64,000 bases of DNA from Thinopyrum elongatum (lineage: Eukaryota > Streptophyta > Magnoliopsida > Poales > Poaceae), in NCBI GenBank assembly GCA_011799875.1, contig CM022302.1:101372237-101436236 (forward strand), written 5' to 3'. A program made the position numbers and the translations under genes. Shown here in pieces: positions 12,763 to 23,616 of this stretch. How positions within the stretch are numbered: the first letter of the stretch is position 1; each line of letters opens with the position of its first letter. The notes beneath the pieces were generated by a model. That model made no database searches and was not told the origin of the DNA. It saw only the letters and a program-made list of their open reading frames with translations.

Positions 12763-12975
12763 TTGTTGCAGATCTTCAAAAATCAGCATGACAGGCCTTG
12801 GGTGCATTTCATGGATTTTCATGAACTGTTGTTTGGCCGTGAACAGCTAGGTGGAGCACCCAGTGCTAGTACGTATATGGAGGAGTTCAGAGAAGCTCAT
12901 GATCATTTTCAGCTCATGATTAGCATCTCACAAAGTCATGAAACTGTAAAGTGTAAGCTCAGAGCAATTCACTAA
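12763..12975 (+). other. Possible exon convergent with the MBD4-like gene
   Basis: A 70-codon plus-strand ORF preceded by an acceptor-like TTGTTGCAG. It reads as plausible protein (contains PWVHFMDFHELLFGREQ) and ends at 12,975, overlapping the stop codon of the opposite-strand glycosylase gene (12,972-12,974). No domain is recognised and no upstream exon was established. It may be chance. Confidence 0.2.
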
Positions 12976-15900
12976 ACTTTATGTGTCGAGAATACTACCT
13001 GCATCATGGGCAACTCAGAGCAGACGTAATTCCAGTAATCAACTAACTTGTGATCTTCAGGTACCACCTCCGTCGCTCTACCCGCACAAAATATTGCATA
13101 AGCATCAGCTGCATACCTGTAGTAAGAGTAACTTCTAGTTACTAATCACACTGAAAAAAAAACACCATTGTACAAATACTCCATATCCAGCAAAAGAAAT
13201 GAGAGGCAGCACTCACTTGCCGACACCACAAAGCTCCGTAATATGGGTCCATTCTTTTTCAACATACTGCTTGGAGAATTTCTGGATTCTACACGTCTTC
13301 TCATGCTGCAACCCTAGAGGTTGCAGATACTCCGCCATCTTGTCAGGATCAGCGTTAAATGCAGACTGAGCGTCAGGATAGCGTTCGAAGAAGCCCTCCA
13401 ATATCTTCTTGACCTACATTAGTTAACAGAGGGGATTGGATTCTTGTATTTGAACTTGAAAATGGTATTGATAGGTCATGGAACTATCTCCTAAAACAAA
13501 TGCAATACTTATCTAAGTTCAGCGCTGCACGCAACACACGACAAGCACAATAAATAAATGAGAACATGCAACTGGTAAATTTGCATGTGCAGCAATATAG
13601 TTCTCAAAAGAACCATCAAAACGAAACAGCAGCAGTTCCCCTTGTATATATAAATTGTAAAATGAATTTGACAATTCAAATTGGTTGTCTTCTGGACTTA
13701 CGAACTGCCACAAATTGGCATGATTGGCCATTTATATATATGAAATAAGTAAGGTAACAGTGATCACCAAGATTATTCATCAATTTTACAGAAACACAAA
13801 CGAGTTTATTTTGCTTTCACAGCTATCAGAACTCTCATCAGTCAAATTAGTTGGTAGGAATTCAGTTAAATGGTTTTGTTTCCAAAATTCATGGGGGAAG
13901 ACAATTAATCAAACAATCTAGGAGCTTACCTGTACACCCTGTGTTACGTTGAGGAACATGCAGATGATAATAACCTTCCATGGGTCAGAAGCGTAGTTCT
14001 CCTGCAAGAGATTATGAGGAGAGCGTGGTGGTGGTACCAGCTGGTCCAAGGGAACGCGCCGGTATTTGTCTGAGCGCTTCTCAGCAGTGGTAAACACTGG
14101 TGGTGGTTTCCTTTGCTTTGTGGTCGTCGTCTTCTTCTCAGGGTTTTTCTTTTCTCTTACATTTAGTTTCTTCTGTGAGCCTGAGGTTGGGCCTGAACCT
14201 GAATCTTTCTTCTTTGACTTGGAAGCTACAGAATTGTTAGCCTTGAAAGCCTTGGAGGTTTCGCTCACAGTGAGCTCAGACGACTCAAATGATGGGTAAT
14301 GCCGAGGTGGCAGCTTGGATAGACAATCAGTGGTCCTAGGAGGCTGTGGATGGAGATCTTGGCGGGCAGATCTGTAACAGAATTGATCAAAGGGTGCACC
14401 ATAAGGCGATGAATAATTGGGGCTCTGTTCCGTGCAATTGGGAACGAAATCTCTGGGTACCAAAAAACCTTCAGGCAGCACCTGCCCCTTCGTCACCTCC
14501 TTGAAGAGTTTGCGTTTGATGGGAGCACGGGCACGGGCCTTCTTGCTGTTACTTTTGTCAATATTGTTAATCTTTGGGGCATCAGTTTCTTGGTCCTGAT
14601 CTGGTGGAGCTTTGGTTCCTTGCAGCTGAACACAGCAAGTCTGGCTGGGGTCAAACTTGATAGATGGTTTCCTTTGCTTCTTATCCCACGTCTTGTTTTC
14701 AGGGTTTTCCTTTACTTTTACATTAACCTTCTCTTGTGAGCCTGAAACTGAATCTTGCAGCATTGTCTTGAACGCTAGAGTGGTGTTGGACTTGGAAGCC
14801 CTGGAGGTTTCATTTGCAGCGAGCTGAGATGACTCAAATGATGAGTAACCCCGAGGTGGCAGCCTGGCTAGACGATCAGGAGTTCTGGGAAATGGAGGTT
14901 TGCGATCTCCGCATACAGGGTCATAGCGGAACTGGTCAAAGAATGCACTGTAAGGAGATGAATGGTCAGGGTTCTGCTCAGTGCAACTGGCAACAAAATT
15001 GCTGAATGGCACAAAGCCTTCGGGCAGCGGCCGCTGCTGCTTCCTTGCCTCCTGGATGAGCTCACGCTTGCTGAGGACACGGACACGGGGTTTCTTGCTG
15101 TTGCTTTTTTTAATACCCTTGCAGCCATCATACTCTCCCTCTTGTTCTGGTGGAGCTTTGGCTCTTTGTGACTGAACACAGCAAGTCTGGCCAGGGTCAA
15201 GTGGCAATGGTGACTTGTCGGATGGTTCCTGCCCCCTCCTCTCCTTCTGTTTCTTGGTCACCTTCACCTCCTGCTCCTCAATTGGGGTTTCGGCAGCAAC
15301 AGATGTAGAAGGAGATGGCAGTATCTGCTCCACGTGCTTGCGCTCCTTCGTCGTCGCCGTCATAGCCTCCTCCCCCTGCTCCTCCTCCAAGGTAGGATTT
15401 TGGGAAAAAGACGGCGCGGCCACCTTCTGCTCCTTACACATCTTCCTCTTTCTCATCATCGCAGCCGCCTCTCCCAACGTTAGGATTTTGGGAGCGGAGG
15501 ATTGAAGAGGAGGGGCAGCGAGTAGGGGCTTAGAGGCATGGCCGGAGTGAAGTGGCAATGGCGAGTTGCCGGGCTTCTGTGACTTGCCGGATGGTTCCTG
15601 CCCCCTCCTCTGCTTCTGTTTCTTGATCACCTTCACCTCCTGCTCCTGAATTGGGTTTCCAACAGCAACAGATATAGAAAGAGGTAGCAATATCTGCTCC
15701 ACGCGCTTGGGCTCCTTCATCATTGTCATCATGGCCTCCTCCTCCTGCTCCTCCTCCAAGGTAGGATTTTGGGCAAAAGGCAGCACGTCCACCTTCTGCT
15801 CTTTAGGCATCTTCCTTTTCACTATCATCGCTGCCGCCTCTTTCAACGTTAGGATTTCGGGAGCGGGGTGTTGAAGCAATGGGGCAGCGAGTAGGGGCTT

Positions 15901-16731
15901 AGAGGCATGGCCGGAGTGAAGTGGTGATGGCGAGTTGCCGGGCTTCTGTGACTTGGCAGATGGTTTCTGCCCCCTCCTCTGCTTCTGTTTCTTGATCACC
16001 TTCACCTCCTGATCCTGAATTGGGTTTCCAACAGCAACAGATGTAGAAAGAGATAGCAATATCTGCTCCACGCGCTTGGGTTCCTTCTTCTTCATCATTG
16101 TCATCATGGCCTCCTCCCCCTGCTCCTCCTCTAAGGCAGGATTTTGGGCAAAAGGCAGCGCGTCCACCTTCTGCTCTTTAGGCATCTTTCTTTTCCTCAT
16201 CATCGCCGCGGCCTCTTTCAATGTTAGGATTTCGGGAGCTGGGTGTTGAAGCAATGGGGTAGCAAGTAGGGGCTTGGAGGCATGGCCGGGGTGAAGTGGC
16301 AATGGCGAGTCCATCATCCGCTTCCGTTTCTTGGTCACCTTCTCCTCCTGCTCAAAGATTGGAGTTTTGCCCGTGGAGGCAGAAGGAGGCAGCAGCATAT
16401 TCTCCACATATTTGGGCTCGTTCCGGTTCTTCATCGTCGCCATCACAGCCTCCTCCTCCTCCAAATTAGGGTTTGGGGGAAGAGGCAACGGCGCTGTCTT
16501 CTGCTCTTTACGAATCTTCCTCTCCTTCCGCATCGCCGCCACCTCTTGCAAGATTGGGGTTCCAGGTGCAGGGGATTGTGCTGGGGTTTGAAGGAATGGG
16601 GTGGCAGGCAGGAGTTCGGAGGCATGGGGAGATTGCGTCGGAGCCACCCCCACCTCCACATGCTTCAGCTTCGGCCTCTTCTTCTTTTGCCGCGTGGCCT
16701 CACTCTCTCCCGTCACAGCCACCGAAGACAT
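12972..16731 (-). CDS. MBD4L: MBD4-like DNA glycosylase (HhH-GPD), three exons, about 1047 aa
   Basis: Exon 1 is 16,731-13,930, exon 2 is 13,413-13,217 and exon 3 is 13,116-12,972. The junctions (CAG|GTAAGC, TGTAG|GTC, AA|GTGAGT, ACAG|G) keep one frame of 1048 codons including the stop. The last 130 residues match the HhH-GPD glycosylase domain of plant MBD4-like proteins: DPWKVIIICMFLNVTQG (about 916), the hairpin LCGVGKYAADAYAIF (about 995-1009) and PEDHKL, whose Asp (about 1021) corresponds to the catalytic Asp. MBD4 enzymes remove T or U from G mismatches arising by deamination of methylated CpG, in the nucleus. I see no methyl-binding domain. The N-terminal 900 residues are Lys-rich and repetitive (four units of about 120 aa, then two units of about 185 aa), much longer than the roughly 450 aa I recall for the Arabidopsis protein. 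No lesion was seen. Domain call is strong; activity is inferred. Confidence 0.88.
14060..15195 (-). repeat. Intragenic duplication: two coding units of about 550 bp
   Basis: The second part of exon 1 is a diverged duplication. Each copy begins with TCCVQ (near residues 517 and 701), continues through KSNSKK, LPEGF, CTEQ, SSPY, FDQF and LPPR, and ends SFESS. The conserved aromatic/Pro/Cys positions suggest a real folded or binding module, but it is not one I recognise. Confidence 0.75.
15180..16630 (-). repeat. Intragenic tandem repeat: four coding units of about 366 bp
   Basis: Within exon 1 of the MBD4-like gene a unit recurs with the plus-strand marker 'ggcttagaggcatggccgg' (or close variants) near 15,527, 15,893, 16,267 and, more diverged, about 16,610. 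Each unit encodes HASKPLLA...PEILTLKEAAAM, a basic KRKMPKEQK stretch, an EEEQ-rich acidic stretch and KVIKKQKQRRGQ. Units begin near residues 38, 150, 273 and 395. The two central copies are the most alike, suggesting recent duplication. Confidence 0.8.
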
Positions 16732-16997
16732 TGGTGATACACGGGTTGGACCTTCCCCCTCCAGAGCCGGATCCCCTGACTTTATGCAGAGATGTCAGAG
16801 GTGACTTCCCTTCACAGAAAACAGACACAACCCTCTCTTTTGATATATGTGACCTGCTCTTTCCCTTTCTTCTCTTTTGGAGGGAAAAATGCCCAACTGT
16901 GCACCAAAACCACACACCGTGAGCTGCTTCCCTCCACTTCTCCACTTTCCCCTCCTCTGCTTGTACTGCACCTCACTTCTCCTATTTTCTTCTTCTC

Positions 16998-17112
16998 TTT
17001 TGGAGCATCAGCACAGCAACACTGTTTTGTTCCTCTCCCCTTTTGGAGCATCAGCACAACAACATTGCTCTTTTACTCTTCCCTTTTGGAGCATCAGTAC
17101 AGCAAAACATGG
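16998..17112. repeat. Three-copy tandem repeat upstream of the MBD4-like gene
   Basis: The phrase 'ttttggagcatcagcaca' occurs three times (near 16,998, 17,040 and 17,083), each followed by 'gcaacattg'-like sequence. It lies 270-380 bp upstream of the glycosylase ATG, in the region expected to hold its promoter or 5' leader. A regulatory role is not shown. Confidence 0.65.
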
Positions 17113-17296
17113 CCTGATCAAATACAACATCAAAGTCAGAATTTTAGTAAGTTCTGTTTTTTATGAATCCTTCCAGTAAGGATTTTGATAGTAAGATATT
17201 CAGTTGATGTTAATAAAATTGGTATATCTTTCATTTGCCAGTTTGACCATAGCAGTAAAAATCTCAAGCAAGTGAATCAAAATTATGGAACTCTGT

Positions 17297-17331
17297 GTGT
17301 GTGTGTGCACGCGCGCGCGCACGCTGCTGCT
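17297..17331. repeat. Compound microsatellite (gt)n(gc)n(gct)n
   Basis: Short alternating purine-pyrimidine tract of GT then GC repeats followed by CTG units. Simple repeat; likely length-polymorphic. Confidence 0.8.
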
Positions 17332-18215
17332 GCTCCTACTGATTTTATTCACTTCACTGTAAAGTACACACCCTTACACTCAATTAGATATAAAAACTGG
17401 AGTTGGAGATTTGAGCAAGGCTCAGTTCAGTTCTACGGTCAGAGATTGGTGGACATGTTATTGTTAAAAATCTACGATGCACACTCTTTTCATACATTTA
17501 TCAAGAGAAGATCTAAATCCGTAATTGCTACGGAGGCTCAAGCCGGTGTAAGCGCTTGGATAATTGATATCTTATCTACATGGACAGTATTGCAGCATTT
17601 GATACATCTTTGTGCTGTTGCTTCTTTATTTTGGAGCTCTTAATTCATGTAACAATGAATTATAAGATAGAAATCTCGACAAAAGAGTTTACCATTATCT
17701 CATCTAATATGTCGTAATGCAGAACGAAAGGAAGCATATTGTAAGTGCTTTTGCTGGAAGGATTAGCAAGCAATGCTAGATATCACTGAAATCTTTTTCT
17801 CCCTTTATTGACACCATATACTAAAATTAATATTACATCTGCTTACAAGGACACTTGCGCCATACCATCACAATACATTAGATATCACAAGAAAGACCAT
17901 AATAGAAGACTGAAAATCTATTGATTGGTACTTGAAAGGTGCAACAACTGAAAAATGGCTACTGAAGCACTGAATTTCTACGAAGATAAGAATCTGTTGA
18001 GTCCGAAGTGTCATGTCGGTGTTCGGAAACTAAGAGAACATGCTTAATGGGCTTGGTTTTTGTAGATTTTCAATCTAGGTGGAAGATAACATCATCCCTT
18101 TCTTGGTAATCTGATTGACCCTGTGTTGGTACAGATTGTTGTCTTCCTTTTGCTTACGATTACATATGAACAATTTGTACCTGCCCAAAAGGATGCTCTA
18201 AAACTGCCTTGGTGA
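17332..18215. other. Intergenic, no gene seen
   Basis: AT-rich sequence without recognisable coding, RNA or transposon features. Confidence 0.4.
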
Positions 18216-18223
18216 CATATGTT

Positions 18224-19272
18224 CAGTGGCGGCGCCAGGGGTATTCCTGGGCATTCCATGGAATACCAAAGAATTTGGGCCCAAAAAAATTGACTATTAT
18301 ACACTGGAGCCCACTAGAACAGCCCATCCAGCCACGCACAAGACGTCAGCCACTCTTCCTCCCTCGATGCAAATCTTCAAACCTAGTTGACTTTGACAGC
18401 TCCGACGCAAGTGAGGTCCGGCGGGCGAAGGCGAGCTCTCTGCCCCTCTGGCCCTCTCCCTTCCCTCCGGCCCTCCCCTCCCCTCTGGCCCTCCCCTCCG
18501 CTAGTCCGCCTCCGGCCTCCGTGGCCGTGGTCCGTCCGGGGCTGCGCCGCTGCGGGCATCCGTCGCCTTCAGCAGTTGCCGCGTCAGTCTGCCAGGCTAG
18601 AAGGACAAGCCATCCAATCCATCCGGTATTGCATCCATCTACAAATTACCAAGGTAATTTTCCTCTGTTTTTAAACAAATCTGAAGTTTTTTTGTTTGTT
18701 TGTAAATTTCCACTGTTAGAAGCCACTGATCTGCGACAAATTGATTGCTACTTTGTTCTTGAATAAATTCTAATTTTTTGTCCAATTGTCCATCAGTCCA
18801 TGCCATATTGCCACTAATTGCTACTTTTTTATAGAAATTGTAATTGCTTGTCCATCCAGTCCATGCCACCACTGCCACTGATTTCTACTTTGTTTGTGTG
18901 ATGTAGATGAAGTATGTTGGCATAATTGAAATGTGGGACAGATCTTCAAATTAAGGCAAGGAAAACAACTTCTACATCCATATTTGTTGTTCTATTATAT
19001 TGCTTTGCCCAACAAAAAAATTTGCTACTATTAGGAGTATTGATGTATATGGTCACAATGATATTTTGTGGCATCGATGTATGGTCATCGAGTTATACCT
19101 ATTATATTGTTGTTAGAGATATTGTCACAATGATATTTTGCCATTATTATCGATGTATGATCATCGAGTCATTGATGTTACCATCTTACTACACATTTGT
19201 TGTTCTATTATATTGCTTAGACAAAAAAAAATTACAAGAATACCCAGGAGCAAATTCCTGGCTCCGCCACTG
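18224..19272. mobile_element. Non-autonomous hAT transposon with perfect 8-bp target duplication
   Basis: The left end CAGTGGCGGCGCCAGG and the right end CCTGGCTCCGCCACTG (19,257-19,272) are terminal inverted repeats of 16 bp with one mismatch. The flanks are identical 8-mers, CATATGTT, at 18,216-18,223 and 19,273-19,280, which is diagnostic for hAT insertion. The 1049-bp interior has a GC-rich patch (about 18,400-18,600) but no transposase. Intact flanks imply a fairly young insertion. Confidence 0.88.
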
Positions 19273-19280
19273 CATATGTT

Positions 19281-20832
19281 GTGCACTGGTCCACAATATT
19301 CATCATATACTCATGATAATTAAACGTTTAACAATCAGGTGTTGTTTGCTCCATTTTTTTCGTGTATGTTTTGGATGTGGGCATTAAGAGAAATTAACAA
19401 ATGATTCTTTTAATTTGAAACTATAAGCGCACTTGGTTTCAAAAGATGGGTTCTAATGGAAGAACCGAGCAGTCACTCCCGAGTATTTTGGTATTAAATT
19501 TAGAAGGTATTTTGGTATTAACATTCAGATTTACGCAAAAGCAACAACATTCTGCTGGGTGTAGTTTTCCAATACCATAGTTGGTGTTACCTTGGAATAT
19601 AAGATGGAGAGAGTTCCGAGTAGTCGCGCAAGATGTTTATGTATTAGCACTCAGATTTGTGCAGCTCGGATATATCTATTCATAAATATTCATCAGTATT
19701 TACAAGGATTTTAAGCATTCAGGAACTTGTTCTGACCTGCGGTGAAGGAAGCCGAATAGTTGCTGCAGCGGGGGAAGCGGGAGCGCCGACGTAGACGAGC
19801 CGGTGGAGGCGCAGACGGAGACGCTGGTAGCAACGAGCCGCCGGAGGCGCCGACGGAGGTGCGGGCGAGGTCGGCGAATCGTCGGCGGCGCGGTCGGAGG
19901 TCCGCGCGGAATCGGCTTCAGAGCTGTGCTGCCGAAGAACGCTCAGGCAAGTTGGCCGAGTCACCGGCGGCGATTGGGCGAGGTCGTCGAATCGCGGCGG
20001 CGCGAGAGAGGATAGGGCGGCGCGAGCGGAGGCGGAGGCGGAGTCCGGTTAGGTTTTCTTTTCTTCAGTTGGGGTCGGGTTTTTTTTTTCTTTTTGACCT
20101 TCTTTTTTCTTTTTTTGTTAGCGTCGTGAGGAGAAGGTGCTACCATTAAAAAAAAAACACATTTCAAAAAATTCCAAAAGAAATTATGAGTGTTCACAAG
20201 ACATATCTCTACAAACTGAAAGTTCAAATCAAAATTCAAAACACATATGAAGAAACAAAAAGGAAAACGCTTTCTCCCACCCGACTGATTTCTCGCTGGC
20301 GCAAACCTCTTCGTGCACGTCTGATCGCGAGAGATCCGACGGATCTCGACATAGCGCGCGACGCGAGCTGACAAGGACGCGTCTATCGGGTCATGTTGTC
20401 TTACCCGCACCCCCTCCCGACGTCATTGCAACATTTCCCCTTTGTTGTTCGTTCCTCCTCCCCCAAGCTCGCTCCAAATCACCTATGCGACGGTCGTCGC
20501 GGCGTCCATCTTCCGGGCGGCGAAGCTGACGCAAGGTCGACGAGCGGAGGCGCGCGAGGAGGCGGCTCAGGACATGGACGGCAATGATCTACAGGACAGG
20601 TACCTTGGATCCTCCCAGCAAATCAACCCGGAAATGCGTGTAGTAGAAATCGTGTAGGTTCAACGTCCCGGCCGTTCTGTTCTAGGGGAGGCGGATGGTT
20701 GACTCGCCGGAGTTTTAGGGGTCGGGCTCGCCGGTAACTATGTGGGAGAGGCGCAGTGGTCGTTCCTTCAAGATTTGTTCTGGATCTGGAGCAGAAGATT
20801 TGCCAGAGCCCATACACTCTTTCCGGGATCTC
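19281..20832. other. Unassigned region with two GC-rich patches
   Basis: The first 450 bp are AT-rich. GC-rich patches lie at about 19,735-20,050 and 20,390-20,740, with a poly-A/T-rich segment between. The second patch has an ATG (about 20,574) reading MDGNDLQDRY with possible splice donors and could be the 5' end of the gene whose remainder lies at 35.4-39.7 kb beyond the Gypsy insertion; this link is inference. Confidence 0.3.
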
Positions 20833-22529
20833 GCGCCTGTCGGTGTCAAAACCGGCAGATCTCGGGTAGGGGGGCCCAAGATGTGAGTCTAAGGATCAAT
20901 GGTAACAGGGGACAATGGGGACACGATGTTTACCCAGGTTCGGGCCCTCTTAATGGAGGTAAAACCCTACGTCCTGCTTGATTGTAATCGATGAGTATAG
21001 GGGAATACAAGAGTTGATCTACCTCGAAATCGTAATGGCTAAACCCTAGCTGTTGTGACGCCCCCGGCTTAATCGTGCACTAACCATACACGCAAATGCG
21101 CACGATCAAGCCTAAGGACTCACTTGAAGATATCACAACACAACTCTAAAACATAAATAAAGTCATACAAGCTTAATATTACAAGCCAGGGCCTCGAGGG
21201 CTCGAATACATAGCTCGATGGCATACAAGCGTCAGCGGAAGCATTAGATATCTGGGTACAGATATATTACAAAGAGAAAGATAGGCCTTCACAGAGGCGG
21301 AGTAAAAATAAAAGCTACGATCGAAAGGCGTAGGCCTCCTGCCCTGGACCCTCCGATCCTACTCCTAGTCGTCAGGTGGCACCTCGTAGTAGTAGTACTC
21401 GCCAGGCGGGTAGTAGTAGTGGTCGTCGACTGGGGCATCTGGCTTAGGGGCTCCGTCGTCTGGTGGCATCAAGAGGAAAAAAAATGGGGGAAAAAGAAAA
21501 TAAAGCAAACGTGAGTACTCATCCGAAGTACTCAGCAAGCAAGGATCTACACTACATATGCAACATTTTCAAAGGGGGCTGTATATGTGGACTGGGCTGC
21601 AGAAATGCCAGAATAGAGGGGGAAGCCTAGTCCTATCAAAGACTAGCATCTTCAACAATCTTCAGCAGTCTTGCAGCATCAGAAGAGAGCAGATGAACAT
21701 AATTAAAAGTAGTAGCAGTAGTATCATCAACCTCGACCTGAGATCCTTTCTCGACTCCCTGCGAGAAAGCAATCCCAGAGCCGTACTATCCAGTTCTCAT
21801 CACATGTTCTAGTTGTACCGATCGGGATACAACTCCGAGTGTCCGTTACCGTAGGACAGGCTATCGATAGTAGTTTCTTCCCTGCAGGGGTGCACCAACT
21901 TACCCACCACGCTCGCTTAACTCCGGCCGAACACACTTTCTGGGTCATGCCCGGCCTCGGCTAAGCAACACGCCGCAACCCGACCGAATACCTAACAGAG
22001 AGGTCAGCACGCCGGACTAACCTATGCGCCCAGGGGTCTTGGGCCTTCGCCCCAGGAACTCCTGCACGTTGCATACGCGGCTGAAAGCAGACCTAGCAAC
22101 CCCTTATACAAGCGCGGTTGCGTTCCCAGTCCAATTCAGCGCGCGCCGCTCAGTCGCTGACGTCTATTAAGCTCCGGCTGAAGTATACGACGCAGAACGC
22201 CCATACTATGCCCACGTGATGGTTAGTGCTATCGGGCCAAAGGCCCCTCGGATCAAATATCCAAACCGTAAAGTGTGTTGGTAGTGCGGTAACGAGCAGA
22301 GACTCACGAAAGATGTGACCCCGTCGCCCCGTCTCGAGGACTTGCGGCAAGGGCGAGGAATGCCCGGCCACGCCTCGTGTTCAAGTCTCGGGTACCCTTC
22401 AGGTACACCCGATCACATCACCTCGCATAAAGCTCGCGCGGGTACCCCTCAGGGCCGACCCGTCTTTAGTAACAAGGTTTAGTGCAAGTCATAAAGATAA
22501 CAGTTACAGTGTGTCCAACACCAAGGGAA

Positions 22530-22740
22530 CCCTGAGGAATCACCCTCGACGGAATCCCACTGATGTTACCATCAAGGTGAACGGATGAGGAATCACCCTC
22601 GAGGTTCACACCTGAAGTGTTGCGCGACGATGTCATTATCGGGGGTGGTGTAGGAGGAATCACCCTCGCTTACCACGTCCGAGTAACTGACCTACAAGGT
22701 CAACATCAGCAGTGCTGACGAGGTATCACCCTCGGCACTC
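22530..22740. repeat. Four copies of an ATCACCCTCG motif inside the solo LTR
   Basis: The motif GGAATCACCCTCG (last copy GGTATCACCCTCG) recurs four times at spacings of about 50-80 bp, near 22,536, 22,590, 22,653 and 22,721. Sequences between copies are not alike. It could be a protein-binding array in the LTR, but nothing else supports a function. Confidence 0.6.
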
Positions 22741-23582
22741 GACGATAACCCAGTAGTGTCGGCAACTAAGGGGAAAGTGATGTGTCGTGTCAGGGTCTGG
22801 TCTTCAATCTCGGTGTTCGGGTCTTCTGATATCCAGCAGGGCAGTCGGGATCAAGTGGGGGTCTCTGTCGTGTCTCTACCCAGTTATAACAAGTAGTCTA
22901 GGGTAACCAGAAGGTAACAAGGCAGGTTACAATAAACATGATATGCAGCAGATATAGGAAAACAGTAGCAGTAGCAATTCTAATGCAAGCAATAGAGAGA
23001 AGATAATAGGCAATATAGGCATGCTCAAAATGGGGGTGCTTGCCTGTTTGCTCTGGGGCAAGGGCAAGGTCTTCAGGGGTGTCGTCGGGGACGTAGTCGT
23101 ACTCCGGAGCTGCGTCTGCCTCGGGAGCTACGTCTGCGTCAGGATCTACCGAGAGAGAAGAGGGGGAGGAAACAGGTAAACAATATGCAAACAAATGCCA
23201 CACAGTGCGTGCTATGCTACGATGCAGTGCAGAGGTGCTTAAATATGCATCTAAGTCAATTTAGATATTTTTAGAATTATTCTGGGATTTAATATCCGGG
23301 GTGTGTGCACTATTCATCTGCCGGATTCGGCTCCGGAGTTACGAGTTCTTCTACGTAGGGGGTTCCGATGAAGAAACAGACGGCACGATTAGACTCGTCT
23401 CGTCGTTCTGAGCAACTTTCATGTTTTAAGTTTTTCGATCTGAGCTACGGTTTAAAAGTTATGAATTTTCAAAGATTATTTGAATTTCTGGAATTTATTT
23501 TTATTAACAGAAAATAGATTTATGACGTCAGCCTGATGTCATGCTGACATCAGCTAGTCAACTGCGGCTGTACAGGTCAAAT

Positions 23583-23616
23583 CTGACATGTGGGTCTAGT
23601 GGGACCCACATGTCAG
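23583..23616. repeat. 14-bp perfect inverted repeat in the solo LTR
   Basis: Arms CTGACATGTGGGTC (23,583-23,596) and its complement (23,603-23,616) are separated by 6 bp. Related CACATGTCAG words recur nearby (about 23,680), as is common in LTR promoter regions. Could form a hairpin or bind a dimeric factor. Confidence 0.6.

Noticed and set aside
16282..16737. Plus-strand ORFs of up to 151 codons over 16.3-16.9 kb
   Set aside because: They are shadows of exon 1 of the minus-strand glycosylase gene, whose frame is open for 934 codons and splices correctly.
17185..17643. 152-codon plus-strand ORF
   Set aside because: Spans a GT/GC microsatellite and shows no domain or conserved pattern.
19760..20149. 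Arg-rich 129-codon ORF
   Set aside because: Arises from CGG/CGC-rich DNA; the minus strand is equally open and no domain or splice context supports it.
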